DNA of 42,831 nucleotides from Oscillospiraceae bacterium (lineage in GTDB: Bacteria > Bacillota > Clostridia > Oscillospirales > Oscillospiraceae). The position numbers and the translations under genes are program-made. The notes below the pieces were generated by a model. That model was given only the letters and a program-made list of their open reading frames with translations, searched no databases and was not told the DNA's origin. Location of the stretch: assembly GCA_016293265.1 (NCBI GenBank), contig JAEDEN010000007.1:1-42831 (forward strand), read 5' to 3'. This document shows, in pieces, positions 18,019 through 25,637 of the stretch. Positions within the stretch are counted from its first letter, which is position 1. Each line of letters opens with the position of its first letter.

Positions 18019-19017
18019 ATGGCAGTAAATTTGAAAGGCAGAAGCTTTTTAACCCTGGAGGATTTTACCCCGGAGGAGATCCGTTACCTGCTGGACCTGG
18101 GCCACGACCTGAAGGCCAAGCGCCGGGCCGGTATTTGCGGCAATACCCTCAAGGGCAAGCATATCGTGCTGCTCTTTGAAAAGACCTCTACCCGCACCCG
18201 CTGCTCTTTCGAAGTGGCGGCCACCCAGGAGGGGGCCCATGTCACCTATCTGGATGCGGGCAGCTCCCAGATGGGGAAGAAGGAGTCTCTGGAGGACTCC
18301 GCCCGCGTCCTGGGCCGCTTCTTTGACGGCATTGAGTACCGGGGCTATGACCAGAAGGTGGTGGAGGACCTGGCAAAATGGGCAGGGGTTCCCGTCTGGA
18401 ACGGGCTTACCGACGCCGACCATCCCACCCAGATCCTGGCGGATATGATGACCATCGAGGAGCACTGCAATAAGCCCCTGAACAAGATCAAGGTGGTGTT
18501 CCCCGGCGACGTGCGCAACAATATGTGCTATGCCTGGATGATCGGCGCGGCCAAGATGGGGATGCACTTTGTGGCCCTGGGTCCGGAGGAGCTGGCCAGG
18601 GAGATGGACAAGGAGCTGATCAAGCGGGTCTTTGCCACCGCCCGGGAAAACGGTGGCCTCATCGAGATTACCGATCACATGGAGGACCTGAAGGGGGCCG
18701 ACGTGATCTACGGCGACATTTTCGCATCCATGGGGGAGGAGGACAAGATGGCCCGTCGGGCAGAGCTCCTGGCTCCCTACCGCGTGACTATGGATATGCT
18801 GAAGGCCACGGAAAACCCCGAGGTCAAATACCTCCACTGCCTGCCCTCCTTCCACGATTTTGAAACCCGGATGGCAAAGGAGTGGCGGGAAAAGGGCGTG
18901 GATATCCGTGAGGTGGAGGACGAGGTCTTCCGCAGCCGCCACAGCGTGGTCTTTGACGAGGCGGAAAACCGGATGCATTCCATCAAGGCCATTCTGGTGG
19001 CCACCATCGGCAAATAA
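18019..19017 (+). CDS. arcB: Ornithine carbamoyltransferase, catabolic type
   Basis: A 332-residue enzyme that in the ADI pathway splits citrulline with phosphate into ornithine and carbamoyl phosphate. Carbamoyl-phosphate binding motif STRTRCSFEVA is near residue 57; GSSQMGKKESLEDSARVLG and HCLPSFHDFET (ornithine-site Cys) follow. The length and the SSQMGKKES motif resemble ArcB more than biosynthetic ArgF, and location between arcA and a transporter supports catabolic use; the two roles are not always separable by sequence. AAGGATAAGGAG lies upstream of the ATG. Confidence 0.9.
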   Translation: MAVNLKGRSFLTLEDFTPEEIRYLLDLGHDLKAKRRAGICGNTLKGKHIVLLFEKTSTRTRCSFEVAATQEGAHVTYLDAGSSQMGKKESLEDSARVLGRFFDGIEYRGYDQKVVEDLAKWAGVPVWNGLTDADHPTQILADMMTIEEHCNKPLNKIKVVFPGDVRNNMCYAWMIGAAKMGMHFVALGPEELAREMDKELIKRVFATARENGGLIEITDHMEDLKGADVIYGDIFASMGEEDKMARRAELLAPYRVTMDMLKATENPEVKYLHCLPSFHDFETRMAKEWREKGVDIREVEDEVFRSRHSVVFDEAENRMHSIKAILVATIGK

Positions 19018-19033
19018 AAAGGGGGGAGTCCCT

Positions 19034-20425
19034 TTGGGAAAGACCAAGTTCAAGATGCCTTCGGCCTACACCATTCTCTTCCTCCTCATCGCGGCGGTGG
19101 CCGTTTCCACCTGGCTGATCCCGGCGGGAAGCTATGTGTATGAGGACGGCGTGCCCGTGACGGGGACCTACAACCCGGTGGAGCAGTCCCCCCAAGGGGT
19201 GGGGGCGGTTTTGCTGGCCGCCTTCTCCGGGTTTTATGACGCGGTGGACGTGTGCCTGTTCATTCTGACGGTGGGCGGGTTCCTGGGAGTTGTGATGAAG
19301 ACCGGGGCGGTGGACGCGGGCGTGGGAGCTGTGATCCGGGCCCTGGGCGGCCGGGAAAAGTGGCTGATCCCAATTTTGATGCTGTTTTTCGGCCTGGGAG
19401 GCACCACCTATGGTATGTGGGAGGAGACCATGGCCTTCTATCCCCTGCTGATCCCGGTGTTCCTCGCCGCCGGGTATGATGCGGTGGTGGGCATCTCCGT
19501 CATCCTTCTGGGAGCAGGGGCGGGGGTCATCAGCTCCACGGTGAACCCATTTGCCACGGGCATCGCCTCCGGCTTTGCGGGAGTGACCCTGGGGGATGGG
19601 CTGCTGCTGCGGATGATCCAGTGGGTGGTGTTTGAAGGTGCCGCCATCTGGTATGTCTCCTCCTATGCGGCAAAGGTGAAGCACGACCCCTCCCGGTCCG
19701 TTGTGGGCGTGGGCGCCGGGCGGCTGCAGGTGAGCGCCGACCAGGAGATCGCCCTGACGAACCGCCGTAAGGCCATCCTGGTGGTTTTTGGCGGGGTGTT
19801 TCTCATCATGACCTACGCCGTGGTGCCCTTTAACGAGATGGGCTTACCCCTGCCCACCCTTGGGTGGTGGTTTCCGGAGCTGAGCGCCCTGTTCCTGGTG
19901 GGGGGCGTGCTGGTAGGCCTCATCGACCGGATGGAGGAGGGGGAAATTGCCGAGACCTTTGTCTCCGGCTGTGCCGACCTTCTGGGGGTCGCCCTGATTA
20001 TCGGCATCAGCCGGGGCATCACCGTTGTCATGAACGACGGGGCGGTGACGGACACGATTCTCCACTGGGGAGAGGAGGCCCTCTCCGGCACGGGGCCGGT
20101 GGGCTTTGTGGTGCTGGTGTATCTCATTTACCTTCCCTTGTCGGTGCTCATTCCCTCCTCCTCGGGCCTGGCCACCCTCTCCGTCCCCATCGTGGCGCCC
20201 CTGGGGCGCTTCGCGGGGGTGGGAGGTGACCTGGTGGTAACGGCTTTTCAGTCCGCCAGCGGCCTTGTGAACCTTATCACTCCCACGGCGGCGGTGGTGA
20301 TGGGCGCTCTGGCTCTGGGCAAGGTGGGCTACGACCAGTGGTTCCGGTATGTCTGGAAGCTGATAGCATATTTCCTTGTGCTGACCATCGCCTTTCTGGC
20401 CATTGGCGCCATCATGGGCGGTTAA
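19034..20425 (+). CDS. YfcC-family membrane transporter, likely arginine/ornithine exchanger
   Basis: A 463-residue polytopic membrane protein of the YfcC (C4-dicarboxylate carrier-like ion transporter) family, with about 12 hydrophobic helices. Signatures include FGLGGTTYGMWEETMAFYPL, GAGAGVISSTVNPFATGIAS and LPLSVLIPSSSGLATLSVPI. YfcC-family proteins are the arginine/ornithine exchangers in several Firmicutes ADI operons, so exchange of arginine for ornithine is inferred from placement. The start TTG 19034 is six bases after GGGGGGAG; ATG 19055 is the alternative. It follows arcB by 16 bases. Confidence 0.85.
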   Translation: MGKTKFKMPSAYTILFLLIAAVAVSTWLIPAGSYVYEDGVPVTGTYNPVEQSPQGVGAVLLAAFSGFYDAVDVCLFILTVGGFLGVVMKTGAVDAGVGAVIRALGGREKWLIPILMLFFGLGGTTYGMWEETMAFYPLLIPVFLAAGYDAVVGISVILLGAGAGVISSTVNPFATGIASGFAGVTLGDGLLLRMIQWVVFEGAAIWYVSSYAAKVKHDPSRSVVGVGAGRLQVSADQEIALTNRRKAILVVFGGVFLIMTYAVVPFNEMGLPLPTLGWWFPELSALFLVGGVLVGLIDRMEEGEIAETFVSGCADLLGVALIIGISRGITVVMNDGAVTDTILHWGEEALSGTGPVGFVVLVYLIYLPLSVLIPSSSGLATLSVPIVAPLGRFAGVGGDLVVTAFQSASGLVNLITPTAAVVMGALALGKVGYDQWFRYVWKLIAYFLVLTIAFLAIGAIMGG

Positions 20426-20430
20426 AGGCG

Positions 20431-20465
20431 AAGGAGCCGGCGGGGCAGTTCCCCTCCGGCTTCTT
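20431..20465 (+). terminator. Terminator of the arc cluster
   Basis: AAGGAGCCGG-c-GGGG (20431-20445) pairs with CCCC-t-CCGGCTTCTT (20451-20465), leaving a five-base loop. One G-T pair and one opposed C/T interrupt it. Confidence 0.7.
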
Positions 20466-20523
20466 CTAATATACATCAAAAATGAATATTCATAGTGAAT
20501 ATGCAGAGGACTGGCACGTAAAA

Positions 20524-20542
20524 ACCACGGAAAACCCGTGGT
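20524..20542. repeat. Small inverted repeat ahead of the polar amino acid ABC operon
   Basis: ACCACGG (20524-20530) and CCGTGGT (20536-20542) form a seven-base-pair hairpin with loop AAAAC. Role unknown. The 309-base gap 20426-20734 otherwise holds the arc terminator and the promoter region of the binding-protein gene. Confidence 0.4.
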
Positions 20543-20584
20543 AGAAACAGGTTATTTTGATAAAAATGTGGAAAATCGGGAAAA

Positions 20585-20617
20585 CTGTGCAAATATTTAT
20601 GCAAAAATTTTGCACAG
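20585..20617. promoter_or_regulatory. Candidate operator: 9-bp dyad upstream of the ABC operon promoter
   Basis: CTGTGCAAA (20585-20593) and TTTGCACAG (20609-20617) are perfect inverted repeats with AT-rich DNA between them, just upstream of a -35 element. The inner part contains ATGCA/TTGCA motifs loosely resembling ArgR sites (TGAAT-4-ATTCA), but spacing does not match well. A transcription-factor site is likely; its owner is unknown. Confidence 0.5.
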
Positions 20618-20621
20618 AGTA

Positions 20622-20650
20622 TTGACATTCCCACCCGGTGGTGATAAGGT
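20622..20650 (+). promoter_or_regulatory. Promoter of the polar amino acid ABC operon
   Basis: A perfect TTGACA (20622-20627) is followed after 17 bases by a poor -10, TAAGGT (20645-20650). The weak -10 beside an upstream dyad suggests that an activator may be needed. Confidence 0.5.
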
Positions 20651-20734
20651 ATCCACATTGGCAGAGGGAAATCTTCCCTTTGCGCCTGTGTCTCCTCCGT
20701 GGGCACGAAAAGATTGGAAAAGGAAGTTTTACTT

Positions 20735-21655
20735 ATGAAAAAGATGTTTGCAATGATGCTGGCTCTGGCTATGACTTTGAGCCTGGCTGCCTGCGGCGCC
20801 AAGAAAGACGCTCCCGCCGCCTCCGCCCCTGCCGCCTCTTCCGCCCCCGCCGCCTCCGTCCCCGCTTCTTCCGAGAAGGAAGACGGCTGGTGGAAGGACG
20901 AGCTGACCACCGTGACCGACGGTGTGCTCACCGTGGCTACCAGCCCCGACTTCGCCCCCTATGAGTTCTACTCCATCAGCGATGACGGCACCCCCGAGCT
21001 GGCCGGCTTTGAAATGGCCCTGGCCCAGTACATCGCCGATTATCTGGGCTTGAAGCTGGAGGTCGTGGCCATGGACTTTGACGGCACCCTCACCGAGCTG
21101 CAGACCAAGTCCGTGGATCTGGGCATGGCCGGCTATTCCCCCAAGCCCGAGCGTGCCAACATCATGGACTTCTCCGAGATCTTCTACACCGGCGGCCAGT
21201 CCTTTGTGACCACCAAGGCCAACGCCGATAAGTTCCCCGCCCTGGCTGACGCCAACAAGGCCGAGTATTCCATCGGCGCCCAGACCGGCTCCATCCAGCT
21301 GGACCTGGCCAATGAGAACACCCCCGACGCCGATATCGTCTCCCTGCCCAAGGTAACTGACATCATCTCCGACCTGCTGGCCGGCAACCTGGACGGCGCT
21401 TTCATTGAGACCGTGGTGGCTGAGAGCTATGCCAAGAACTATCCCGACCTGGCTGTTGTCCTGAAGGTTCCCTATGAGCAGGAAGGCTCTGTGGTGGGCG
21501 TGTCCAAGGGCAACGAGGCCCTGCTGGCCGGCGTCAACGAGGCCATCGCCGCCGCTTTGTCTGACGGCTCCATGGATACCTTTGTCACCGAGGCCAACGA
21601 GCTGGCTTCCGGCAAGGTCGGCATCCTGGTGGATGGCGAGATCGTGACCGACTAA
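20735..21655 (+). CDS. Polar amino acid ABC transporter, substrate-binding lipoprotein
   Basis: A 306-residue family-3 solute-binding lipoprotein. The signal peptide MKKMFAMMLALAMTLSLAAC ends in a lipobox (Cys 20) and is followed by an unusual Ala/Pro/Ser tether of about 28 residues. The ligand domain has LTVATSPDFAPYEFY, GFEMALAQYIADYLGLKLEV, VDLGMAGYSPKPERA and IGAQTGSIQ, typical for basic or polar amino acids. ATG 20735 follows AAGGAAG. Adjacency to the arginine deiminase genes suggests arginine or another basic amino acid, by inference only. Confidence 0.88.
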   Translation: MKKMFAMMLALAMTLSLAACGAKKDAPAASAPAASSAPAASVPASSEKEDGWWKDELTTVTDGVLTVATSPDFAPYEFYSISDDGTPELAGFEMALAQYIADYLGLKLEVVAMDFDGTLTELQTKSVDLGMAGYSPKPERANIMDFSEIFYTGGQSFVTTKANADKFPALADANKAEYSIGAQTGSIQLDLANENTPDADIVSLPKVTDIISDLLAGNLDGAFIETVVAESYAKNYPDLAVVLKVPYEQEGSVVGVSKGNEALLAGVNEAIAAALSDGSMDTFVTEANELASGKVGILVDGEIVTD

Positions 21656-21682
21656 GTATCCCCAATTGCAGAAAACCACCTC

Positions 21683-21710
21683 ATTCCTCCCCCGGTTCCG
21701 GGGGAGGAAT
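21683..21710 (+). terminator. Intra-operon hairpin between binding protein and permease
   Basis: ATTCCTCCCCCGG (21683-21695) pairs perfectly with CCGGGGGAGGAAT (21698-21710). The tip cannot close fully on two bases, so the real loop is larger. AAAAC and GTTTT flank it at a distance. It mirrors the hairpin after livJ and likely lowers permease expression relative to the binding protein. Confidence 0.7.
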
Positions 21711-21760
21711 TGGTGCTGTTTTGATAACGAACCTGAATTGAAAGAGAAAGAGGCGACTCT

Positions 21761-22546
21761 ATGGATCACTTCATCCAAATGGAAAACTTCCCAAAGCTTT
21801 TGCCCTATGCGGAGCTTTTCGTCCAGGGCCTTACGGTGACGGTGCTGCTGGCGCTGTTTACCGTCTTGATCGGCTTTGTGCTGGCCATGTTCCTGGCAGT
21901 GATGCGGCTGTCCAACTTCCGGCCCCTGGCTTTTCTGGGTATGGACAAGGAGGGCCGTCCCCTGGACCATGGCCTGCGCTATCATGTGAGCCGGTTCAAT
22001 CCCCTCAGCTTCCTGGCCACCGCCTATGTGGAGATCCTTCGTTCCACTCCTGTGGTGGTGCAGATCTTCATCATCTATTACGGCGTCTTCGGGATTATCA
22101 AGCTGCCCTCTTTCACCCTCTTCGGTTTTATCAAATTCGCTCGTTTCTTCCCCGGTGTGGTGGCGCTGGGCATGAACTCCGGCGCTTACCTCTGCGAGAT
22201 CATCCGCTCCGGCATCCAGTCCATTGACGGCGGCCAGACCGAGGCGGCCCGCTCCCTGGGCCTGCGGCAGACTCAGAACCTGCGCTACATCATCTTCCCA
22301 CAGGCGCTGAAGAACATTCTTCCTGCCATCGCCAACGAGTTTGTGGTCATTATCAAGGAGTCCGCCATGACATACACCATCGGTGTGCAGGACATCATGT
22401 TCGCCGTCAACGCGGTGAAGGGCGCCACCTTCATTATCATCGAGCCTCTTCTGGTGGCATCGGCCATCTACTTCTGCCTTTGCTTCCCCACCAGCAAGAT
22501 CATCGCTTACTTCGAAAGGAGAATGAGCCGTGGCGACAAGAGATAA
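21761..22546 (+). CDS. Polar amino acid ABC transporter permease
   Basis: A 261-residue HisM/GlnP-type permease. Membrane helices begin at about residue 20, and VEILRSTPVVVQIFIIYYGVF is the family N-terminal signature. The EAA coupling loop reads EAARSLGLRQTQNLRYIIFP. A loop of about 30 residues (RPLAFLGMDKEGRPLDHGLR) between the first two helices is longer than in E. coli relatives. A single permease gene implies a homodimeric channel. The stop overlaps the ATPase gene by 17 bases. Confidence 0.92.
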   Translation: MDHFIQMENFPKLLPYAELFVQGLTVTVLLALFTVLIGFVLAMFLAVMRLSNFRPLAFLGMDKEGRPLDHGLRYHVSRFNPLSFLATAYVEILRSTPVVVQIFIIYYGVFGIIKLPSFTLFGFIKFARFFPGVVALGMNSGAYLCEIIRSGIQSIDGGQTEAARSLGLRQTQNLRYIIFPQALKNILPAIANEFVVIIKESAMTYTIGVQDIMFAVNAVKGATFIIIEPLLVASAIYFCLCFPTSKIIAYFERRMSRGDKR

Positions 22547-23309
22547 CAGCCTCATTCAGGTCCGGGATCTGAAAAAGCACTATAACAAGGGCGCCATCAA
22601 GGCTCTGGACGGCGTCACGGTGGATATCAACCGGGGCGACGTGATGGTGGTCATCGGACCCTCCGGCTCCGGTAAGTCCACCTTTCTGCGCTCTCTCAAC
22701 CTAATGGAGGAGCCCACCGGCGGTTCCATCGTCTTTGACGGCGTGGACATCACCAAGAAGAAAGTCCGTAACGCAGAGGGCAAGATGGTGAAGCTCAATA
22801 TCGACGAACACCGCCAGAAGATGGGGATGGTGTTCCAGCATTTCAACCTCTTCCCCCACATGACCATCCTGGACAATATGACCCTGGCACCCATCCATGT
22901 CAAGCACGTGGACCGCGCCGCCGCCGAGGAAAAGGCCCTGGCACTGCTGGACCGGGTGGGATTGAAGGACCGCGCCGGAGCCTATCCCATCCAGCTCTCC
23001 GGCGGCCAGAAGCAACGGGTGGCCATCGTCCGCGCACTTGCTATGGAGCCGGAGGTGATGCTCTTCGACGAGCCCACCTCCGCCCTGGATCCCGAAATGG
23101 TGGGCGAGGTGCTGGACGTGATGAAGGAGCTGGCCCGGGAAGGCATGACCATGGTGGTGGTTACCCACGAGATGGGCTTTGCCCGGGAGGTGGGCAACCG
23201 CGTGCTGTTCATGGCCGATGGCAAGCTCCTGGAGGAGGGCACCCCGGAGGACATCTTCGGCCGTCCCCAGAATCCGAGACTGCAGGAGTTCCTCAGCAAA
23301 GTCCTGTAA
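22530..23309 (+). CDS. Polar amino acid ABC transporter ATPase (GlnQ/HisP type)
   Basis: A 259-residue ATPase that powers the importer. Walker A GPSGSGKST is near residue 43, the Q-loop segment is MGMVFQHFNLFPHMT, the signature LSGGQKQRVAIVRALA, and Walker B VMLFDEPTSALDPEMV; the switch His is in VVVTHEMGFARE. About 15 extra residues (KKKVRNAEGKMVKLN) precede the Q-loop. The start is GTG at 22530 inside the permease end, with AAAGGAG 13 bases upstream. Confidence 0.93.
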   Translation: MATRDNSLIQVRDLKKHYNKGAIKALDGVTVDINRGDVMVVIGPSGSGKSTFLRSLNLMEEPTGGSIVFDGVDITKKKVRNAEGKMVKLNIDEHRQKMGMVFQHFNLFPHMTILDNMTLAPIHVKHVDRAAAEEKALALLDRVGLKDRAGAYPIQLSGGQKQRVAIVRALAMEPEVMLFDEPTSALDPEMVGEVLDVMKELAREGMTMVVVTHEMGFAREVGNRVLFMADGKLLEEGTPEDIFGRPQNPRLQEFLSKVL

Positions 23310-23320
23310 CCATGCGTGCG

Positions 23321-23352
23321 AAAGCGGGGTAGCGTCTACTCCCCCGCTTTTT
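23321..23352 (+). terminator. Terminator of the polar amino acid ABC operon
   Basis: AAAGCGGGGTAG (23321-23332) pairs with CTA-ct-CCCCGCTTT (23336-23350), followed by more T residues. It lies between the ATPase stop and the amidohydrolase start, so the latter may depend on readthrough. Confidence 0.75.
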
Positions 23353-23377
23353 ACAAGACCGGAAAGGAAGATACCTT

Positions 23378-24820
23378 ATGGATATGCGAAAAGAGGCGGC
23401 CCTCCGGGCCGTGGAAGAAAAGGCCCCCCTGATACGGGAGGCGGCGGAAAAGATCTGGGGATATGCGGAGCTGTCCTTACAGGAAGAGCGCTCCGCGGCG
23501 CTGTATTGCCGCCTGCTGGAAGCGGAAGGCTTCCGGGTGGAGCGGGGCATCTGCGGAATCCCCACCGCCTTTTCTGCCTCTTACGGCCAGGGCCGGCCCC
23601 TCATCGGCCTTCTGGCGGAGTATGACGCCCTGGCGGGCCTGTCTCAGAAGGCAGGAAGCCTCACGCAGGAGGAGCAGGTCCCCGGCGGCTGCGGCCACGG
23701 CTGCGGCCATAACCTGCTGGGGGCGGGAGCCATGGCGGCCGCCCTTGGCGTGAAGGCCTGGCTGGAGGAGACGAAAGGGCCCGGCACTGTGGTGCTCTTC
23801 GGCTGCCCCGGAGAGGAGGGGGGAGCCTCCAAGAGCTTCATGGCCCGGGAGGAGCTGTGGCGTGGACTGGATGCCGCCCTCACCTGGCACCCGGAGGATG
23901 CCAACGAGGTGGTCACCGGCTCCACCAATTCCTGCATCCAGGTGCAGTACAAATTTACCGGCGCCGCTTCCCACGCGGCAGGAGCCCCCGAAAAGGGACG
24001 CAGCGCCCTGGACGCCGTGGAGCTGATGAACATCGGCGTGCAGTTCCTCCGGGAGCACATGAGCGACAAGGACCGGGTCCATTACGCCATCACCGACGGC
24101 GGCGGCCGCAGCCCCAATGTGGTGCAGCCCCGGGCAAGCGTTTTGTATATGGTGCGCTCCAACCATGTCTCCGAGGCCGTGAAGCTCCAGGCCCGGGTGG
24201 ATCAGATCGCCCAGGGCGCGGCCCTTATGACCGAGACCACTTTTGAACGCCAGTTCATCGACGGCTTGGCCGACACCATTCCCAACCACACCCTGGAGCG
24301 GGTGCTTTACGAAAATTTCAAGGCCCTGGGAGTGCCCGCCCACACGGAGGAGGAGCTGGCCTTTGCCGACGCCCTGTCCGCTACCTATCCTGACAGCGAC
24401 GCTGTGCCCGGCGCCGGTACCCCCTATGACGCCGCCTACGCTGCCGAGGCCGCCCGGCTGCGGCGGGAGAGCGGACATGCCATGAATGATTTCCTCCTGC
24501 CTCTCTATCAGGGGGAGGCCTTCCATCCCGGCTCCACCGACGTGGGGGATGTGAGCTGGCAGACCCCGGTGGGTCAGATCCATGTGGCGGCCTGGCCCAA
24601 CGGTTGTCCCGGCCATAGCTGGCAGAACGTCTCCTGTGCCGGGGCGGATATCGGCCTCAAGGCCGCCCTCCACGCGGGGAAGGTGCTGGCCTGCGCCGCT
24701 GTGGACCTGCTAACCCGGCCGGAGCTTCTGACGGCGGCCCGGGCGGAGTTTGAGACCGCCACCGTCCAGGGCTATACCTGTCCCATCCCGGCGGATGCCG
24801 TGCCGGTGGTGCCGGATTGA
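23378..24820 (+). CDS. M20 family amidohydrolase, AbgB-like
   Basis: A 480-residue zinc amidohydrolase that resembles p-aminobenzoyl-glutamate hydrolase subunit B. Metal-site motifs are GCGHGCGHNLLGAGA near residue 107, GCPGEEGG near 145, TWHPEDAN and GSTDVGDVSWQTP near 387. The dimerisation domain lies at about 190-310 (CIQVQYKFTGAASHAAGAPE). No AbgA partner is visible, so the substrate may be another N-acyl or dipeptide-like amide rather than a folate fragment. GGAAAGGAAG precedes the ATG. It sits 69 bases after the ABC ATPase gene with a terminator between, suggesting a functional link in scavenging. Confidence 0.88.
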   Translation: MDMRKEAALRAVEEKAPLIREAAEKIWGYAELSLQEERSAALYCRLLEAEGFRVERGICGIPTAFSASYGQGRPLIGLLAEYDALAGLSQKAGSLTQEEQVPGGCGHGCGHNLLGAGAMAAALGVKAWLEETKGPGTVVLFGCPGEEGGASKSFMAREELWRGLDAALTWHPEDANEVVTGSTNSCIQVQYKFTGAASHAAGAPEKGRSALDAVELMNIGVQFLREHMSDKDRVHYAITDGGGRSPNVVQPRASVLYMVRSNHVSEAVKLQARVDQIAQGAALMTETTFERQFIDGLADTIPNHTLERVLYENFKALGVPAHTEEELAFADALSATYPDSDAVPGAGTPYDAAYAAEAARLRRESGHAMNDFLLPLYQGEAFHPGSTDVGDVSWQTPVGQIHVAAWPNGCPGHSWQNVSCAGADIGLKAALHAGKVLACAAVDLLTRPELLTAARAEFETATVQGYTCPIPADAVPVVPD

Positions 24821-24903
24821 AAAAAGAAACGTTTGGTTTCCCCAAAACAGCATGGCCTGAATAGCCGGGGGTCATAAGAAAGTAATATCACATTTTCGCA
24901 GGG

Positions 24904-24927
24904 ACGGCATGGCTTCGGTCATGCCGT
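24904..24927. terminator. UUCG-loop hairpin between the amidohydrolase and the recombinase remnant
   Basis: ACGGCATGGC (24904-24913) and GTCATGCCGT (24918-24927) close a TTCG tetraloop with one G-T pair. It overlaps the stop codon of the recombinase remnant and may terminate transcripts from either side. Confidence 0.6.
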
Positions 24928-25270
24928 TTCCTGTTTCATCAGTTCTTCCACAGGGTTAAAACCCACAAGGTCATAGGAAATACGGATGTTCTGCTGCCGC
25001 TTGCCGCTGCTCTTGCCCGGGGCTTCAATGTAGATCGCCTTGACAAGTTCCCGCAGAGCGTAGGGCGTAAGCTCCTGCAAATCCTCGTATTTGTGTGCCC
25101 GCTGGATGAACTGTTCCAAATTCTCAATCTGTCGTTCCTGTACTTCAATATCCTGCTCATCATAGAAAACCGTTCATCCGTAATGCGTCCTGCCACATTG
25201 TCCTCATAGATACGGATAAACAGCCGATCAAGTTCCGTCAACCGCTTCTCTGCCTGTGTCAGACGCTTCC
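24919..25270 (-). pseudogene. Remnant of a large serine recombinase C-terminus (DUF4368 type)
   Basis: Read on the - strand, the first frame gives RLTQAEKRLTELDRLFIRIY then EDNVAGRITDERF. After a frame change near 25164 the other frame gives YDEQDIEVQERQIENLEQF, then YEDLQELTPYALRELVKAIY and APGKSSGKRQQNIRISYDLV to a stop. These are consecutive parts of the C-terminal domain of TndX/Tn4451-type transposon recombinases. The N-terminal catalytic domain and the usual coiled-coil middle part are missing, so it cannot recombine DNA. It marks a decayed integrative element. Confidence 0.8.
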
Positions 25271-25374
25271 CGTGCTGCTGCGGTAGGGACATATTCAAAA
25301 CTTTGTGATTGGTGCTGTTTGCGTCAGCAAATTGCATCAATCGCAAAGTCCGCAGGGATAACCGCAAAGCGGCG

Positions 25375-25497
25375 CAAGGGGTGCAGCCCCTTGTACGGAA
25401 CGAAGTGACGCAAAACAGACCGGACACCTGAATGTCCGGGCTGTCTGCCTCGCAGAGCGCACTTTTATACAGGGCTTGACCCTGTATAGAAGTGCGC
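25375..25497. other. Hairpin-rich block of mobile-element origin
   Basis: Three inverted repeats follow in a row: CAAGGGG/CCCCTTG (25375-25393), CCGGACA/TGTCCGG (25420-25439), and an 18-base arm pair at 25457-25474 and 25480-25497 with one G-T pair and a five-base loop. I recognise this arrangement from memory as common near mobilisation and recombinase genes in gut Firmicutes integrative elements. No credible protein is encoded here, although frames stay open by chance. Confidence 0.65.
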
Positions 25498-25573
25498 CCT
25501 TTCATTCTGAATGGCTTTGAAGTGGCGGGCAAACTGGAAGTTGTCAAGGAGAAAAATTTTTCGAAGAAGAACC

Positions 25574-25602
25574 TTGACTTTTGATAATTAATGATATATT
25601 AT
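25574..25602 (+). promoter_or_regulatory. Promoter of the Fur-family regulator operon
   Basis: TTGACT (25574-25579) and TATTAT (25597-25602) are 17 bases apart. The -10 lies inside a Fur-like palindrome. Confidence 0.75.
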
Positions 25603-25606
25603 ATCA
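25592..25606. promoter_or_regulatory. Fur/PerR-type operator overlapping the -10
   Basis: TGATATATTATATCA is a 7-1-7 palindrome. Against the Fur consensus TGATAATnATTATCA it matches 10 of 14 half-site positions. Flanking TTA and TAA (25588-25590 and 25608-25610) extend the symmetry. Its place on the -10 implies repression, most simply by the product of the gene that follows. Confidence 0.7.
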
Positions 25607-25637
25607 ATAAGAAACTTATATAAATAAGGTGAAGGCT

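Noticed and set aside
24939..25547. A 202-codon open frame on the - strand as an intact gene
   Set aside because: Only its middle matches recombinase; the beginning crosses the hairpin block and the end is out of frame with the rest of the recombinase domain.
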